From positions 1,002,001-1,066,000 of the forward strand of contig JALMGJ010000061.1 of NCBI GenBank assembly GCA_023362775.1: 64,000 bases of DNA, written 5' to 3'. Shown here piece by piece: positions 23,685-35,093 of this stretch. Numbering within the stretch: position 1 is the stretch's first letter; every line of letters begins with the position of its first letter. The notes under the pieces were generated by a model, which was not told the DNA's origin, did no database searches, and worked only from the letters and a program-made list of their open reading frames with translations. Source of the DNA: Charina bottae (Eukaryota > Chordata > Lepidosauria > Squamata > Charinaidae). Both the position numbers and the translations under genes were made by a program.

Positions 23685-24581
23685 ATGGCGGCCATGCAAG
23701 ATCTCTGCTTGCTTGTTCTCTTGATGACTCCCTTATGCGCCTCAAGATCCGTTGAGAAGCTGGTCCTGGAAGACGACGAGGGGAGTGGAGACACCGAGGG
23801 GGCTTCCTCCGTCCCACCTTCTGCCAGGGCGACCTTGAGTGCAAGCCCCACCTCGGGAAGCCTTGTCGTCAGTTCGGCCAATGGAACGTTGCCCTCGTTC
23901 AACATCCTTGATGGCATTGTGGACTTCTTCCAAACGTACCTGCTCTTGATCATCGTGGTGGGCTCCCTCATCCTCATCTTCCTTTCCATCGTGTGTGCGG
24001 CTGTCATTGTTCGGCAGAAGCACAAGGCCTCCGCCTACTACCCTTCATCTTTTCCAAAAAAGAAGTACGTGGACCAGAATGACAAGTCAGGGGGAGCGAA
24101 GGCCTTCAGCGAAGTTCCTGAAAAGCCAGCTGATGTCAACCAAGAGGAGCCTCTCGATTCCTCCAAGCAACTGCAGGCTGACATCTTAGCTGCGGCCCAA
24201 AACCTCAGGTCTCCAACCAAGGCCGTTGTGGCTAATGGAAAAAGTGCCCCCGTAGAAGAGCCACCAGCCGAAGGAAAAGAGGAAGAGGCCCAAAGAGCAG
24301 AAGATGTGGAGGATGGCAGTTCGAAAGAAGAAGAAGAAGAAAAATCACCAGATGAGGCTGAGCTGCCTCCAGAGACATCAGCTCCAAACAACTTGGTAGA
24401 TGCTGAGACCAAAGAAGAAGATGTCCCATCTATGGTGGGGACCGATCCATCTCCTCCTGAAGAGTCCAAGGAATCCCCAGCCACTGAGAATTCTGCCATG
24501 CCTGTCTCAGAAAGTGAGAAGGAAGAGCTAGGCGTCCCACTGACTCTTGAGACTTGCCCCACAGAAGGCTCAAAAAACTGA
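23685..24581 (+). CDS. TMEM119: Transmembrane protein 119
   Basis: Single-pass type I membrane protein, known as a marker of homeostatic microglia and as an osteoblast differentiation factor. Coding sequence lies in one exon; 298 aa against 283 in human (from memory). Chosen start is ATG 23685 (G at -3, G at +4), 28 nt inside an exon that begins after TTTTTCAG at 23656; an upstream in-frame ATG at 23637 would lie in the intron. Order: signal peptide about 1-20; short Ser/Thr ectodomain with sequon NGT; LDGIVDFF (75-82); transmembrane segment about 85-109; then the invariant block ASAYYPSSFPKKKYVDQ (115-131), FSEVPEKP and LQADILAAAQNLRSPTK, all matching human TMEM119. The distal tail is a long Glu/Pro-rich low-complexity stretch and is not conserved. 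SELPLG upstream and ISCU downstream keep the human order. Confidence 0.95.
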   Translation: MAAMQDLCLLVLLMTPLCASRSVEKLVLEDDEGSGDTEGASSVPPSARATLSASPTSGSLVVSSANGTLPSFNILDGIVDFFQTYLLLIIVVGSLILIFLSIVCAAVIVRQKHKASAYYPSSFPKKKYVDQNDKSGGAKAFSEVPEKPADVNQEEPLDSSKQLQADILAAAQNLRSPTKAVVANGKSAPVEEPPAEGKEEEAQRAEDVEDGSSKEEEEEKSPDEAELPPETSAPNNLVDAETKEEDVPSMVGTDPSPPEESKESPATENSAMPVSESEKEELGVPLTLETCPTEGSKN

Positions 24582-24781
24582 ATGGGCTCAGTTCCCATCA
24601 GTGGGATGACAGTTTACAATATTAAATCTACAGGGATCTATTTTTCAAATGGAAGGGAGAGCAGCAGATCTTTACATTACGTGTAAAGAGGACAAGTTAG
24701 CCACCTCCCATGCTAAGAAACCCCTTAGAGAGGTACCCTCCTGTGGTTTCGCTTTAATGGACTTTCTTCAGTTATGCAGAC

Positions 24782-24892
24782 TTGCCCAACCTGGTGCCTT
24801 CCAGATGTGGCAAACCATGACTCCCATCATCCCCTGCCAACATGCCCAGGGAGGTGATGAGAGTTGCTTAACACATCTGGGGGGGGGGGGAA
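24782..24892. mobile_element. Decayed palindromic MITE
   Basis: TGCCTTCCAGATGT ... GACTCCCATCATCCCC ... GATGAGAGTTGC ... ACATCTGG: a degenerate palindrome of the common CCAGATGTT/ACTCCCATCATCCC amniote type. Confidence 0.55.
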
Positions 24893-26573
24893 GCTGAGTG
24901 ACTGCAATGTCATAATGTAGCCACTCAACCAGATATCATTGAGTAGGTAAAGTAGAACTTATTTTGAGGACCTTTTGAAGACGCATGGTCTTCAGCATGG
25001 TTCCAGGATTATTCTGGAGGAACCATCCTAGCATAGACCTGCAGGACTTTCCCACTTTCAGGGAGAACATATGACTCTGCACAGAAATATATAATTTTTG
25101 AGGTGGGCCCTTTGTGGAAGCATCTACTTTATTTATGTCAATCTTCAATTTTGGAGCAAGGTTGTGTGCAGAGCTGATTGGTCAACCTTTCTATCAATCG
25201 TGAAGTCATCCAAATCTTTCTTTCTCCACTGCCGATCAGACAGTCTTTGGGGCAAACTTGAAGTTATTTCACACATATACTTTTTTTTAAGGAAGTCTAG
25301 GCTCAACTCTGTTTAATTGTCCCTTATATCAATCATTAACTCATTTACAACTGTGACTCATTTTCAATGATTTATTTTTTAAGGTACCAGTTTTGGGGGA
25401 TGAAGGAGCCAGGCAAGATGCTTCACTTTTTTGTAACAAGAGCTCATGAGTTCCATCAAAGGCTTATGCTACATGCTTGGGTTAGCTTATCTCCTCACTG
25501 ACTGAGAGACATGTTATATATACCTTTCAAAATCTCTTCCTTTGGTTCAAAACAAGTGCCAGCTTTGAAATTTGAACAAATGGCCATACAATTGCAGACT
25601 GGCCAACTTGACGTCAGATTTTAAGTACAATTTCCAGCCGTGCAATGACAACAACATGCAATGGATCCCACCACTCCATCCAAGTTTTTTTCGGCCTGGT
25701 TTCTGAGAACCATTAAGTCCTCCAGATGCTCTAGGAGATCTGATTGCTTAAGAAAGCCAGGACCTGTTTTAGTTACACATATTGAGAACCCACCATGGGA
25801 AGGAAAGATACCCTTTCATGGGTGAATGAAGCCCAACAAAGGTGGATTTTTATGCATGTTGAATCCTGAAGTTCTTCACCTGCCAAGATAGTTAATCTTT
25901 GGAGGAGGGAAGCCTCATATTTTTGAGGCATTTAAACGTGTTGAAAATGTTTTCTGGGCTTTTTTTTTTAAACTCAGTTATGGGGATGGGGGACTTTAGG
26001 TTGTTTTTAAAAATTCATTTTGATACTTTGAAGCGGGACTTTGGATTTCCGATTTCCAGGTGCTCATCTTTCTGGGCCAACAAGAAACCCATTTTAGTAA
26101 GCCTTACAGCTGGAGCAAGCAAGCTTTACCTGGTTTGTGACAAGCCTTGAAGAAGCTGGATGACAGGAGAACGTATCTAAAACAAAAATTCCTCCTTGGT
26201 TTTTCCCAGCCTCTTCGTAAAGGTTCTGCTGATATTTATGACTGGTTCTCCCACCTTGGTTCTCCCAGCGTGGTCCTTGTAACCCAAGAGGAAACATGAT
26301 CTATAATTTTAGCCGACCGAGACATTTATTGTAGCTTTGAGGACATATCTGGGATGGGTTGGGTTGACCCTCTCTGGCAGATTCCCTGCAGTCGCTTTAC
26401 CTCAAGACCATTTTTGAACGAGATAATCTGAAGGGGGCTACAAAGGGCACGCAGAGGGTCTTGTGAACCCTCTCAGCATCTTCTTCTAGGACATTGTAAA
26501 CATTAAAACGCGAGGGAGGGAGGGCACAGTGTTGATAAAAACTCAAAGTAGGTAACCTTTCAGCCCTTCTCCA

Positions 26574-26680
26574 CCTTCCAGATGCTTTGGGCCATCTTTT
26601 CAACCCCAGCCTGTGTGGCCAAAGATCAGGCGTGATGGAAGCCAGATGCCCAAACTCCTAGAGGGCCCATTTTGGCCACT
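26574..26680. mobile_element. Decayed palindromic MITE (same type as at 24782)
   Basis: CACCTTCCAGATGCTTTGG ... GATCAGGCGTGATGG ... CTAGAGGGCCC follows the element order, heavily mutated. Confidence 0.35.
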
Positions 26681-26690
26681 GACTCTAATG

Positions 26691-26760
26691 CAGTGTTTCT
26701 CAACCTTGCCAAATTTAAGATGGGTGGACTTCAACACCCAGAATTCCCCAGCCAGCAATG
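26691..26760 (+). mobile_element. hAT-type palindromic MITE, left half only
   Basis: CAGTGTTTCTCAACCTTGCC through ATTCCCCAGCCAGCA, then the match stops at the centre of the palindrome. Confidence 0.8.
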
Positions 26761-27636
26761 TGCCTAAGGCAGGATTAGAACTCCACAAAACTTATACAGT
26801 GAAATATTGCCAAGTATTATTTTTTTAAATGCCCAAATTAAATAAAATACCATTGCAAACTGGAATGTTCATTTCCCTTGTCTGAACTCCCTTAAGCCTA
26901 CCATAAGTATAAATGTATTTTTCTCCATATAGGTATATGTTCCATTAAAAAGAAATGATACAGCAGGCTTGTGTATATGTGTGGATGAGGAAGAGGGTGG
27001 TATTCCTGCACTGAATTCCCCAGGGAGTATATGAAGTGCCTGAAACAGCACAAGCGTTGATGGCATAGAACCAAAAAAGACCCCCCTGCCCCCCCCCCGA
27101 CAGTTCTTGCTTAAATGAAGTCCAGCATCTCAGCCAAGAAACGGGACCTAATTCTATTCCCTTGAACCAACAACTTCCCCTTCCCTCGGACCTGGAAATG
27201 TGGAACTGCCTTCCGGAGGCTGGTCGGCGGTCTATTCTATTTTCGCCCTGAGATTTCCGCTGATTGGCATTTTTTCAAACGATGAAGGTGACGTCGTGTT
27301 TCCTTGGCTGGGTCCATGGCGCTGTGCTGGGCAATGTTGGGTTTGTTCAGAATGACTTTTCCTATAGGGTGGAGTGGCGGTTGTTCATGCAAAGTGGGTT
27401 CCCCCCCCATCCCCCTGGGCATGTGGATACTCCTCCCCCTTACCCTGCCAATGCCCCCTTTCTGTCCACACTAAATCCCTAAGTCTATGGTTCTGAGGAA
27501 GAGCTGGGCGGAAGGAGCCTCTGCATCCAGGACTAGTCGCTTGCGGGCCCTCTTGTCCGGATCATAGGCTTCTCAGTGGCTTCTAGTCGGCTACTCCGAG
27601 GAAACAGGATTTTAGTCTCAGGGAGTAGGAGGGGAG

Positions 27637-27732
27637 CCATGTTAGTCTGGGGTAGCCCCAAATCGGGAGTCCGGCAGCACCTTTTCCAACCGAGTTTATT
27701 AAAAAGCAGAAGCTGCAGATCACGAAAGCTTG
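27637..27732. repeat. Unassigned interspersed repeat, copy 2
   Basis: Second copy of the family at 16802-16893: CCATGTTAGTCTGG, GGAGTCCGGCAGCACCTTTT, GTTTATTAAAAAGC, ACGAAAGCTTG in the same order. Confidence 0.55.
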
Positions 27733-29210
27733 TGCCTTTCCTGGAAATTGTTCCTCCAGCCTCAGGTTACCGCCAAACAACTCTTCGGAATCTGAATTGC
27801 AGGGTTTGTACACTTCCTCTTTGACCCACTGGATTATTTGGGGAGGAGGTCAGCTAAGCCAAATCTGGCTTCTCTCTTCCTGCAGCGCCATGCTGGTATG
27901 TGCAGCTCACTCTCTTGGGAGGCTGGTCGTCTTCCTTGGGCAACGATGCCCCCCCACCTCCCTTCTTCTCATCCCGCTGTTTCCTAAATAGTCCCGAAAG
28001 GTTCTCCAAGCCCTCCTCTTGGTGGGTTGTCTTTCGACAGTCTCCATGGCTAGACTGGGATGGGGGGGGGGGAGCAAAAGCTGTTGTGAAACGTCTCTCT
28101 CCTGGGATTAAAAGAGGAAATAGCCGGCATTCTTGTGCCAGAAAGAGAGAATCTGAGGGGCCTCCAGGCAGAGATTTTTTGCGCTGGAGAACGTGGAGAA
28201 CTTCTGCCTGCTTTGAATGCTGCACGAGACTCAGCAAAGAATTGGGCTTGAGGGAAACAGACCTTGAAGACGGTGTCCACGTGGTCCAGCAGGCGCTGGA
28301 AGCAACGGGATGCTTCTCTCCACCTTCCCAGCACTGCCTTGCCCCCCCCCCCCCAGCTCTGGCTTCTCCTTCGCCCCCCTTCTGCTTGCAATGAAACTGG
28401 GTCAAACAGACCCTGCTTGAAAAGGGTGGCCTTCAGCAAGCTGCAAAAGATTCGGGGCGTTGTCCTGCAGGATGTTCCCCATTGTGGAGGGGCATCTCCT
28501 CCCCGGCCTGTTGCTAAACTTCCAGGGATCTATTTTTGTCTAAATGGCCTGCCCAGATGCAAACTAAATCGATGGGGGCATCGGTCACTTGCCTGGCTAA
28601 AAGTTGCCACAGCCCTCAAAGCTTTAAGAGAAGCTCCCCCCCTTGCAAATTCTCTCCTTCACAGCTCCGGCTTATACTAGAGCCCAGTTTCGGCCCTTTC
28701 CATCAGCGGGAGGGCAGGATTGCAGGCAGAGGGTGGGGGCGCATCTCTTCCCTCTTGCACGCTCTCAACTCCCAGCAGAGCCCTGCAAGGATGCCTTGAG
28801 AAACACCAATCCTTGACCTCCTTGCACGGCCTTTCTCCGGTTTATGTCAAGGTCCTCCTTCAGGCGGAGGAAGCTCAATTTCCCAGAAGCAGAACCAACA
28901 ACCCCATTGCAAGGTCAGTTCCCAGCCAAAGATGAGGGGAGGGGGGAGAGAGATAGGAGTGTGCATGAAACAAAATAGAAACAAAACCCTTCCCAACTTT
29001 TCCTTTCTCTGAGCACAGAACAAAACAGCTGAACTTGGAGCATTTGGTCAGGCTGTTTCCAGACCGACAGGTTCTGACGGAGCAAACCGTGAAATGGTTT
29101 TTAAACACCGAGCAGGGAAAAGGTGTTTCCTTGATGCTTCCACTCTGAGAATTGATAAAAGTGAACATGTTTTCTAGACACTGCTGGGTGTGTAACGCTC
29201 ACCATGTGCT

Positions 29211-29225
29211 GCCGCCGCCGCCGCC
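29211..29225. repeat. (GCC)n
   Basis: Five GCC units. Confidence 0.8.
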
Positions 29226-31969
29226 ACATGCCACTTTTGCAGCATTTCAAGGGAAAAGGGAGCCTGCCTTGAGCTTCTGTTGTTCTACAAGGCAGAGCGT
29301 GTGAAACAAGGGAAAGAAAAAGTTAAACGCTTCTCCTGAATTCAGGAGAAACCTCAAGACGACTAAAAATGGCTCTTTAGAGCGCTGAAGGCTGTGCCCG
29401 CGCCTAGAAAAAAGGAGGGCTGTAATTTAGCTGTGGCGATGGATTGTCTGTGACCAACATGGCCCAGATTTAGATAAATCTGTCAAGTATTTATCACACG
29501 GAGGTTTGGAGAGAACTTCTACTCAATTCGTTTCTGACCACCTTCCTCAGACTTCTACTGAGCGCTTCAGGCAAGGCCTTTCTGCCCCCGTTGGCCGACT
29601 TGTGCTCCTTGACCGGCCTGACCTGCTCAGGGCTGGCGTCTTATGGAAGGCCCCCCTCCCCAGAGTCCTGCCTGCCTTTCCTTTCACAGGGCCTTGGAGA
29701 GCAATGCCTTTGGCTCCTTCGTGGCTCCCTGTTGCAGCTTTCAACACAAAGGGAGCACAAGTTGGGCTTGCATTTTGTCCCAAGCCAGGACATCAAACCC
29801 AGCTGGCAGGATTCGTACGACATGCCATCAGAGCAAATTGCATTAAGAGCTTAGGGCAGTGGGTGACATATTTGTTGAGCGTAAAGGATACAGATTTAAG
29901 AGAGAAAAGCAACAGTGTGACTATCAGGGCTGGATTTGTCAGAGAGCTTTCAAAAGAGGGACTAGAAAATGATCTGCTATGGAAAAAAAATTCCTTGATT
30001 CTAAAACTAGGGTTAAAAGTGGCAGACAGCACCTATAATGTGTAGATTCAATCCCCCTGGCAAACTCTTCTGTTCAGTAAAAGGCAGGTGCTATTCAGAT
30101 CCAAAACAGTTTAGAATTATTTTTAAGCATCTCATCCTTTTGCCTTTGAATAAGGAGAGCTCTTGTTGACTGGAATGGCTTTGCGGTGGATTATCCAGTT
30201 GCTGGGATCAACCGCGACGCTCCAGCAGCTGAAGAGCTGTTTCGGTTGGAAACCTGAGCTGCCGATAAATTATTTCAAATACAGGATGGCAGCTGGCATT
30301 TGACCACTGTCTGTCGGCATGTACTTCTCACTGGCCTCTGAAGAATGCTGAAGAACATTTTGACAGCCTGGAGGAGACTTTGCAGAGGTGAATTGTCTCG
30401 TCTGGCTGTCCCCATCTGATCAGTCAACCCCGACATGTCAATTGATCCCCGATTAGAAAAAAGTGGCGCCTTCAATAGAACCTCATGTTCTGATGAGGCA
30501 GATTTTTTAAAAAAAATCAAGAGCAGTGGCTGCAATTTTGCACGTGCCGATAAACTGAGATCTGTTGTATATTCTGCTGCCTTCTCATGCTGGTTTTCCA
30601 GTCTATGTCAGATATCCCAGAGCTACCATATTTGGGGGAATGAACAGAACACAAGCTAGTAGATACTGCCAGGCAACAGGGGAAAAGGGTGCTGGACTTC
30701 CGATGTCATTAGGACTGGTAATGAATGTTGTGGTTTCCACACCCCGTGAGCATCTGGTCTGTTGTTGATCCTTTGGGATTCCCTTAACACATTGCTCTGT
30801 TCTACTTACGTCATCAAAATAATGAACTCTATCCAGCCCTAACCATGGTTGATGGTACGTCGCAGAATCTCTTTCCTCTGTATAGCTGTACCTCCTCCTC
30901 TTGTATTTATCTGGATATCAGCTCCACTGTGATCCACACCGCAGCCTCACACAGGAAATGCTCCCACCCCCGTTTTTTTGGCAGTTCAGCAATGGCACTA
31001 GCAGTGGCCAAGGACTGTTCTCTTAAGAATGGCTTTAGTATGAATTTTGTTTCAAATGTCTGCCTGGAATTTTCCATAGATGCATGCCAGTGATTTTGAC
31101 CTTTGGATCTACTTTCCCATCGCTTGAGGCTAAAGGGAGGGGGGGCAGCACGTTGGTGTTGGTTGCAACAGTCTTGGAACCTTCAAACCTGGTCATGCAG
31201 ACATACCTTGAGGGGGAGATGGGCGGTCACAGAAATTTAATAATAATAAAATAAATACCTTCCCCTTATCGGTATAGATGGCTCTGGACTTGCTCCTTGG
31301 TCCAGCCACCTCTGAAGACAAAGCAGACACAGGGTTAAGATAAAAATTAAAAATAAACAAATAAGTTACTTTGCACTGAGTAGTCCATGTATTTCCACAA
31401 AGCAATGAATCTGCAACTTTCTGGTAATTTCTCACAGGCCCCGTTGGGGTCATTTCCTGCCTGCAAATGACACGCTTTCAAGCCAGCTGCCGCTGCTGAA
31501 CAAAAAACGTTTTGCAGGCAGGTGAGTAAATACTAAGTGCAAAATCAAGAGAGGAATCATTGTGCTGTAGAACACACATATATTATTTATGCATATATAG
31601 CACAGGCTGAACAGCAAATAAATCTGAAATTTGTGCATTAACAGTCAGGTCAAAACAAAAGAGACTCCTTTCTTTAGAATTCCAACCTGGAAAATAACCA
31701 AACCGAGACAGCTTCACTGTACTTGCCAGGTTTCTCCCTCATGTCAGGGGAATGTGAAACCAGCAACATAAAACCACACTGCTGTTACCCCTAAAGGAAT
31801 GACCAGAAATGCAGCAGCAAGACTTGTTGGCCCCAAAGAGCTACCACACTGCTGTACATCTGCCCCGGAGGGAGAACTTTGGGATGTCCTACATTGTTGC
31901 TTGTTCGTGTGGACTCAAAGATCATACCCCAAGTGGCACTGGGGCTTTTCCTTGTAACTGAGAGACGGC

Positions 31970-31975
31970 TTTAAT
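31970..31975 (-). terminator. ISCU: Candidate ISCU polyadenylation signal (ATTAAA, minus strand)
   Basis: TTTAAT on the plus strand reads ATTAAA in the direction of ISCU, about 270 nt after the stop, a plausible short 3' UTR. Not confirmed. Confidence 0.4.
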
Positions 31976-32242
31976 TCCCCTTGAGTGGCCATCCTAAAGC
32001 TACAGAGAAATTCTCAGATAAAGATCTTTCACACACACATAGATTAAGGAAAAGAAGCTGATAGCAAAAAGCTGCAGCAAGGTCAGTCTGTCCTGTTGGC
32101 TGCAGTACAGTCTTAACATTGTGCGTATGAGATGTGAGACTTTCCAAAATGCACGTGCTGATGTATCAGCTCTCGGAAATTGCACTGAGGCTACAAGTGG
32201 AATGAAGGGGAGCGGGCTTCCAGATCTTGATGCAAAGGACCC

Positions 32243-34543
32243 CTACACACTGGCTGCATTTTTCTCAGGCTCAGTGGTCTTCAGCCCCTGCTTCAACTTG
32301 TAATCCGCTAAGGCAGCCTTGATGGCGTCTTCTGCTAGCACTGAGGGGGAAGAGAGAGAAAAACTGGTTCAGGAGTGGAACTGGGACTAACAGACTGTTT
32401 GGAACACAAAGAACTCTAGCACAGCAGTCCTACGAAGACAGGCCGCCAATATTTTTCCCTTCTTCCAAAAAAATTTACGATATTCACATCCCCAAGCACT
32501 AGGATCCCTTCAGTTTCCTGGGGCAGCCTTCTTCACACGTGAGTTTGAAAATGGGTCCTGATTCTTTCTGACATGTTTAGCTGGGATATGTCCATCCCAT
32601 CTAAGACATGGCAATGCTTTTCCCATGGATGTACCTGATATAAAACCCTCATCTCTGCAAAAATGGGTATTCTACATCTGCAGAGAGAGAGAGATGCACA
32701 TCGGCCATTAAGCCAACTTTCATTAGAACTCCCTTGTTACCGATACCTGTGCCACAGCCTGGAAACATGTGATGGTGCTTCCAGTGTGGAAAACTAAGAG
32801 TTCCAAGAACTCGATCAACAGCGACAGGGAAAAACCTACTCACTTGAACAGTGCAGTTTTACTGGTGGGAGGCAGAGTTCTTTAGCAATATCAGTGTTCT
32901 TTATCTCCAAGGCTTCATCGACCTGAAACACACACAAAACTGGTAGTTCAGCAAGGCCTCTATAGTTCTTGGTAACTCTTTCCCAAGGATTTAATTTACG
33001 TATTGTCGAAGGCTTTCACGGCCGGAGTTCAATGGCTGTTGTGGGTCTTCCGGGCTGTGTGGCCGTGTTCTGGAAGTTGTGGTTCCTAACGTTTCGCCAG
33101 CATCTGTGGCCAGCATCTTCAGAGGGCAGGAGGCTTCTATCTGTGCTCCTGCCCTCTGAAGATGCTGGCCACAGATGCTGGCGAAACGTTAGGAACCACA
33201 ACTTCCAGAACACGGCCACACAGCCCGGAAGACCCACAACAACCCGATTTAATTCACAATGAGATTCCCACACTATCTTACGACAGCACAAAACTACACG
33301 TGGAAATCTGCCCCACCAAGGCTGAAGACACTGTTCAGCAAATGTTCCAGACGACGGAAGACAGGACGTAACTGTAAACAAACAAGGCCAAGGACTTGAA
33401 ACGGACAGGACGTACCGTCTTCCCTTTCACCCACTCAGTCGCCAAAGAACTCGAAGCAATTGCTGACCCGCAGCCAAACGTCTTGAACCTGGCATCAACG
33501 ATTTTTCCATTTCCATCCACCTCAACCTGAGGGCAGTTGTGAAGACACCAATTACTAGTCTGGGTGAAGCCAGAGGGAGAACTAACGGAAAGGGAAGTGA
33601 CAGGCTGGGAATGTTGAACTGCCTGGGAGAAGCAGGCTTTTACTTACTTGCAATTTCATGACATCACCGCAGGCCGGAGCCCCCACCAGGCCAGTCCCCA
33701 CATTCTTTGCGCTCTTGTCCAGGGAGCCGACATTCCTGGGATTCTCATAATGATCTACGACCTGAAAGGGAAAATTCCAGGGCAAAACCAAGGCATTCCT
33801 TGAGGAGCTTAACGAGGGGGCACTCCTAATAGAAGCGAGTCAGAGATGCCTCCCACAATAACGCAGGATTCCTCTCTTCCACCTCTCAGGTTTGGAGGAT
33901 GGAGTGCGTGATTTACGAGCTCCCTAAAACTGAAGTTGGGAGCAACAGCCAACAAGCCACCCAAATTGCTGAAAGGCAAGGCTAAGAAGCATTTCAATTC
34001 TGCTAAATATACCTTGCTGCTTTTCAGGAAGATGTGACAGAAGAGGAAAAAGCACGAGGAGGGAGAAGGAAAACACACAACCCTGTCTTTTTTCCTTCCT
34101 CCTGCACCCATCGGAGAATCAAGTTACCACGTCCTGTTCTGCATCCTCCCTTCTTGAGGGAGGCAGGAGGTCAATCGAGGTCCCTCCAGCTACGCCTGAC
34201 TTCAGCTCCCCCACCCCACGAGCCCCCGCTTGTAATCCTTCCTCCCTTCCCAGCTCCCCAGGCCAGACACGCGTCTGCTTTTGCCGGGACTCCCTGTCCT
34301 TTCGCATCTTCTTTGGCAACCTTCGCCAGCCCGGCGCCCTCGAGGGGTGGGACTGCCACTGCCCTCATCAGGGAGCAATGGGAGCTGTAGTTCCTCGAAA
34401 GCGCCAGGCTGCCTCCCGCCCTCCCGAATCCTTTCTCCGGCCTGCCCCACCTTCTCGTGGTAGCCCGCGGCCGGCAGGGACCGGGCCAGTCCGGGCCTGA
34501 GGAGCGCCGCAGCCCGCACGCCGCTTGTCCGCAGCACCGCCAT
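32243..34543 (-). CDS. ISCU: Iron-sulfur cluster assembly scaffold ISCU, mitochondrial
   Basis: Scaffold on which NFS1-ISD11-ACP, ferredoxin and frataxin build [2Fe-2S] clusters, later handed on by HSC20/HSPA9. Five coding exons on the minus strand: 34543-34451, 33761-33648, 33526-33416, 32922-32844 and 32340-32243, all GT-AG and in frame, 164 aa (human 167). Residues 1-31 are an Arg/Ala-rich mitochondrial presequence ending YHEK; then VVDHYENPRNVGS. Cluster ligands are present: Cys62 and Asp64 (GAPACGD), Cys88 (FGCGSA), His130-Cys131 (KLHC), matching human Cys69, Cys95 and Cys138 with an offset of 7. LPPVK (124-128) is the Hsp70 (HSPA9) recognition motif. Met133 equals human Met140, the residue linked to frataxin dependence. 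The C-terminal dozen residues differ from human. A Penelope-like insertion lies in the intron between exons 3 and 4. SART3 diverges from the same upstream region. Confidence 0.97.
33000..33245. mobile_element. Inverted-repeat insertion resembling Penelope-like element ends, in an ISCU intron
   Basis: Two arms of about 96 bp (33037-33132 and 33146-33241) are near-perfect inverted copies around a 13-bp spacer, preceded by TATTGTCGAAGGCTTTCACG. Flanks GATTTAATTTAC (32988-32999) and GATTTAATTCAC (33246-33257) are a direct repeat matching in 11 of 12 bases, so this is a discrete insertion. Each arm contains CTGAAGA, a GC-rich hairpin, then GCGAAACGTT, in opposite orientations. Assignment to Penelope-like elements is from memory of reptile repeats and is an inference. 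Confidence 0.7.
33156..33190 (+). ncRNA. Hammerhead-ribozyme-like core (plus-strand copy)
   Basis: CTGAAGA at 33156-33162, a stem GCTGGC/GCTGGC closable with G-U pairs, then GAAAC at 33183-33187 followed by GTT. This resembles the hammerhead core CUGANGA-stem II-GAAA, but with one extra base before stem II. The inverted copy spans 33088-33122 on the minus strand. Activity unknown. Confidence 0.35.
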
Positions 34544-34790
34544 CTTGTCTGTTTTGGAAGCACTGCGTTGCCGCCGTGACGCACACACCGCAATAAAGGT
34601 CGGGCGGCGCGCCCGTGACGTCATCACAGCGCGCCAGGGTGAGGGCACGGCGCCCATAAGCCACGCCCCCTCGCCTTCCAGGGAGGAAATTAACTGCTTG
34701 CTGGCCGGGAGGTATTTGTTGCACCGCTTTTCAGCGTCGCCGCGGGGAAAGAGCGGCAGAACCTCCATGGTCAGAAGCAAGCGCTGCCGC
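34180..34790 (-). promoter_or_regulatory. ISCU: GC-rich promoter region of ISCU
   Basis: CpG-dense sequence around ISCU exon 1. Upstream of the ATG lie a palindromic CRE TGACGTCA (34616-34623), a second TGACGCA half-type site near 34577, and CCACGCCCCC (34661-34670), a KLF/Sp1 motif. The start codon lies in AAGATGGCGGT (34536-34546 complement), a YY1-type motif typical of housekeeping TATA-less promoters. Confidence 0.65.
34616..34623. promoter_or_regulatory. Palindromic CRE/ATF site TGACGTCA
   Basis: Exact 8-bp CRE about 75 bp upstream of the ISCU start codon. Confidence 0.65.
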
Positions 34791-34821
34791 ACCCCCAAAT
34801 AACAAAATACGGGTCTTATCG

Positions 34822-34846
34822 ATTTATTTATTTATTTATTTATTTC
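34822..34846. repeat. (TTTA)n microsatellite
   Basis: Six TTTA units between the ISCU and SART3 promoters. Confidence 0.9.
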
Positions 34847-35028
34847 AGTTTTTTTCTTTCTCACTCCCCATTCTCTTCTCCTTGTGAGGCCTGGGTTAGT
34901 CCAACGCGCTTCACTTTGGATAAGTCATCCTGGAGTCTTAGGCCCTCCGAGGCAGTAAAACAGCTCGCCCTGGGCAAAGGCAGCCTTGGTCACGCCGTTA
35001 AAGGATTCACAATACACCGAACCATTGT

Positions 35029-35093
35029 GATTCTCAACCTTGGCCACTTTAAGATGTGTGGACTTCCAACTCCCAGAATTCCCCAGCCAGCAT
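35029..35093 (+). mobile_element. hAT-type palindromic MITE, left half only
   Basis: TTCTCAACCTTGGCCACTTT through AATTCCCCAGCCAGCATG; the right arm is missing. Confidence 0.8.

Larger units (their letters stand above)
24582..31949. other. TMEM119 3' UTR and TMEM119-ISCU intergenic region
   Basis: The early part is probably the TMEM119 3' UTR; candidate signals are ATTAAA at 24621-24626 and AATAAA at 26841-26846, and I cannot choose between them. MITE remnants occur at 24782-24892, 26574-26680 and 26691-26760, an unassigned repeat at 27637-27732 and (GCC)n at 29211-29225. No exon is recognised; a 179-codon frame at 29506-30045 has no recognisable motif. Confidence 0.55.

Noticed and set aside
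29506..30045. 179-codon plus-strand frame
   Set aside because: No recognised motif, no promoter or splice context, and other frames overlap it. Worth one protein search but not called.
33000..33245. Assembly artefact (inverted duplication) as the cause of the palindrome
   Set aside because: An 11 of 12 direct repeat flanks the whole unit and the arms differ slightly, which fits transposition rather than a chimeric join.
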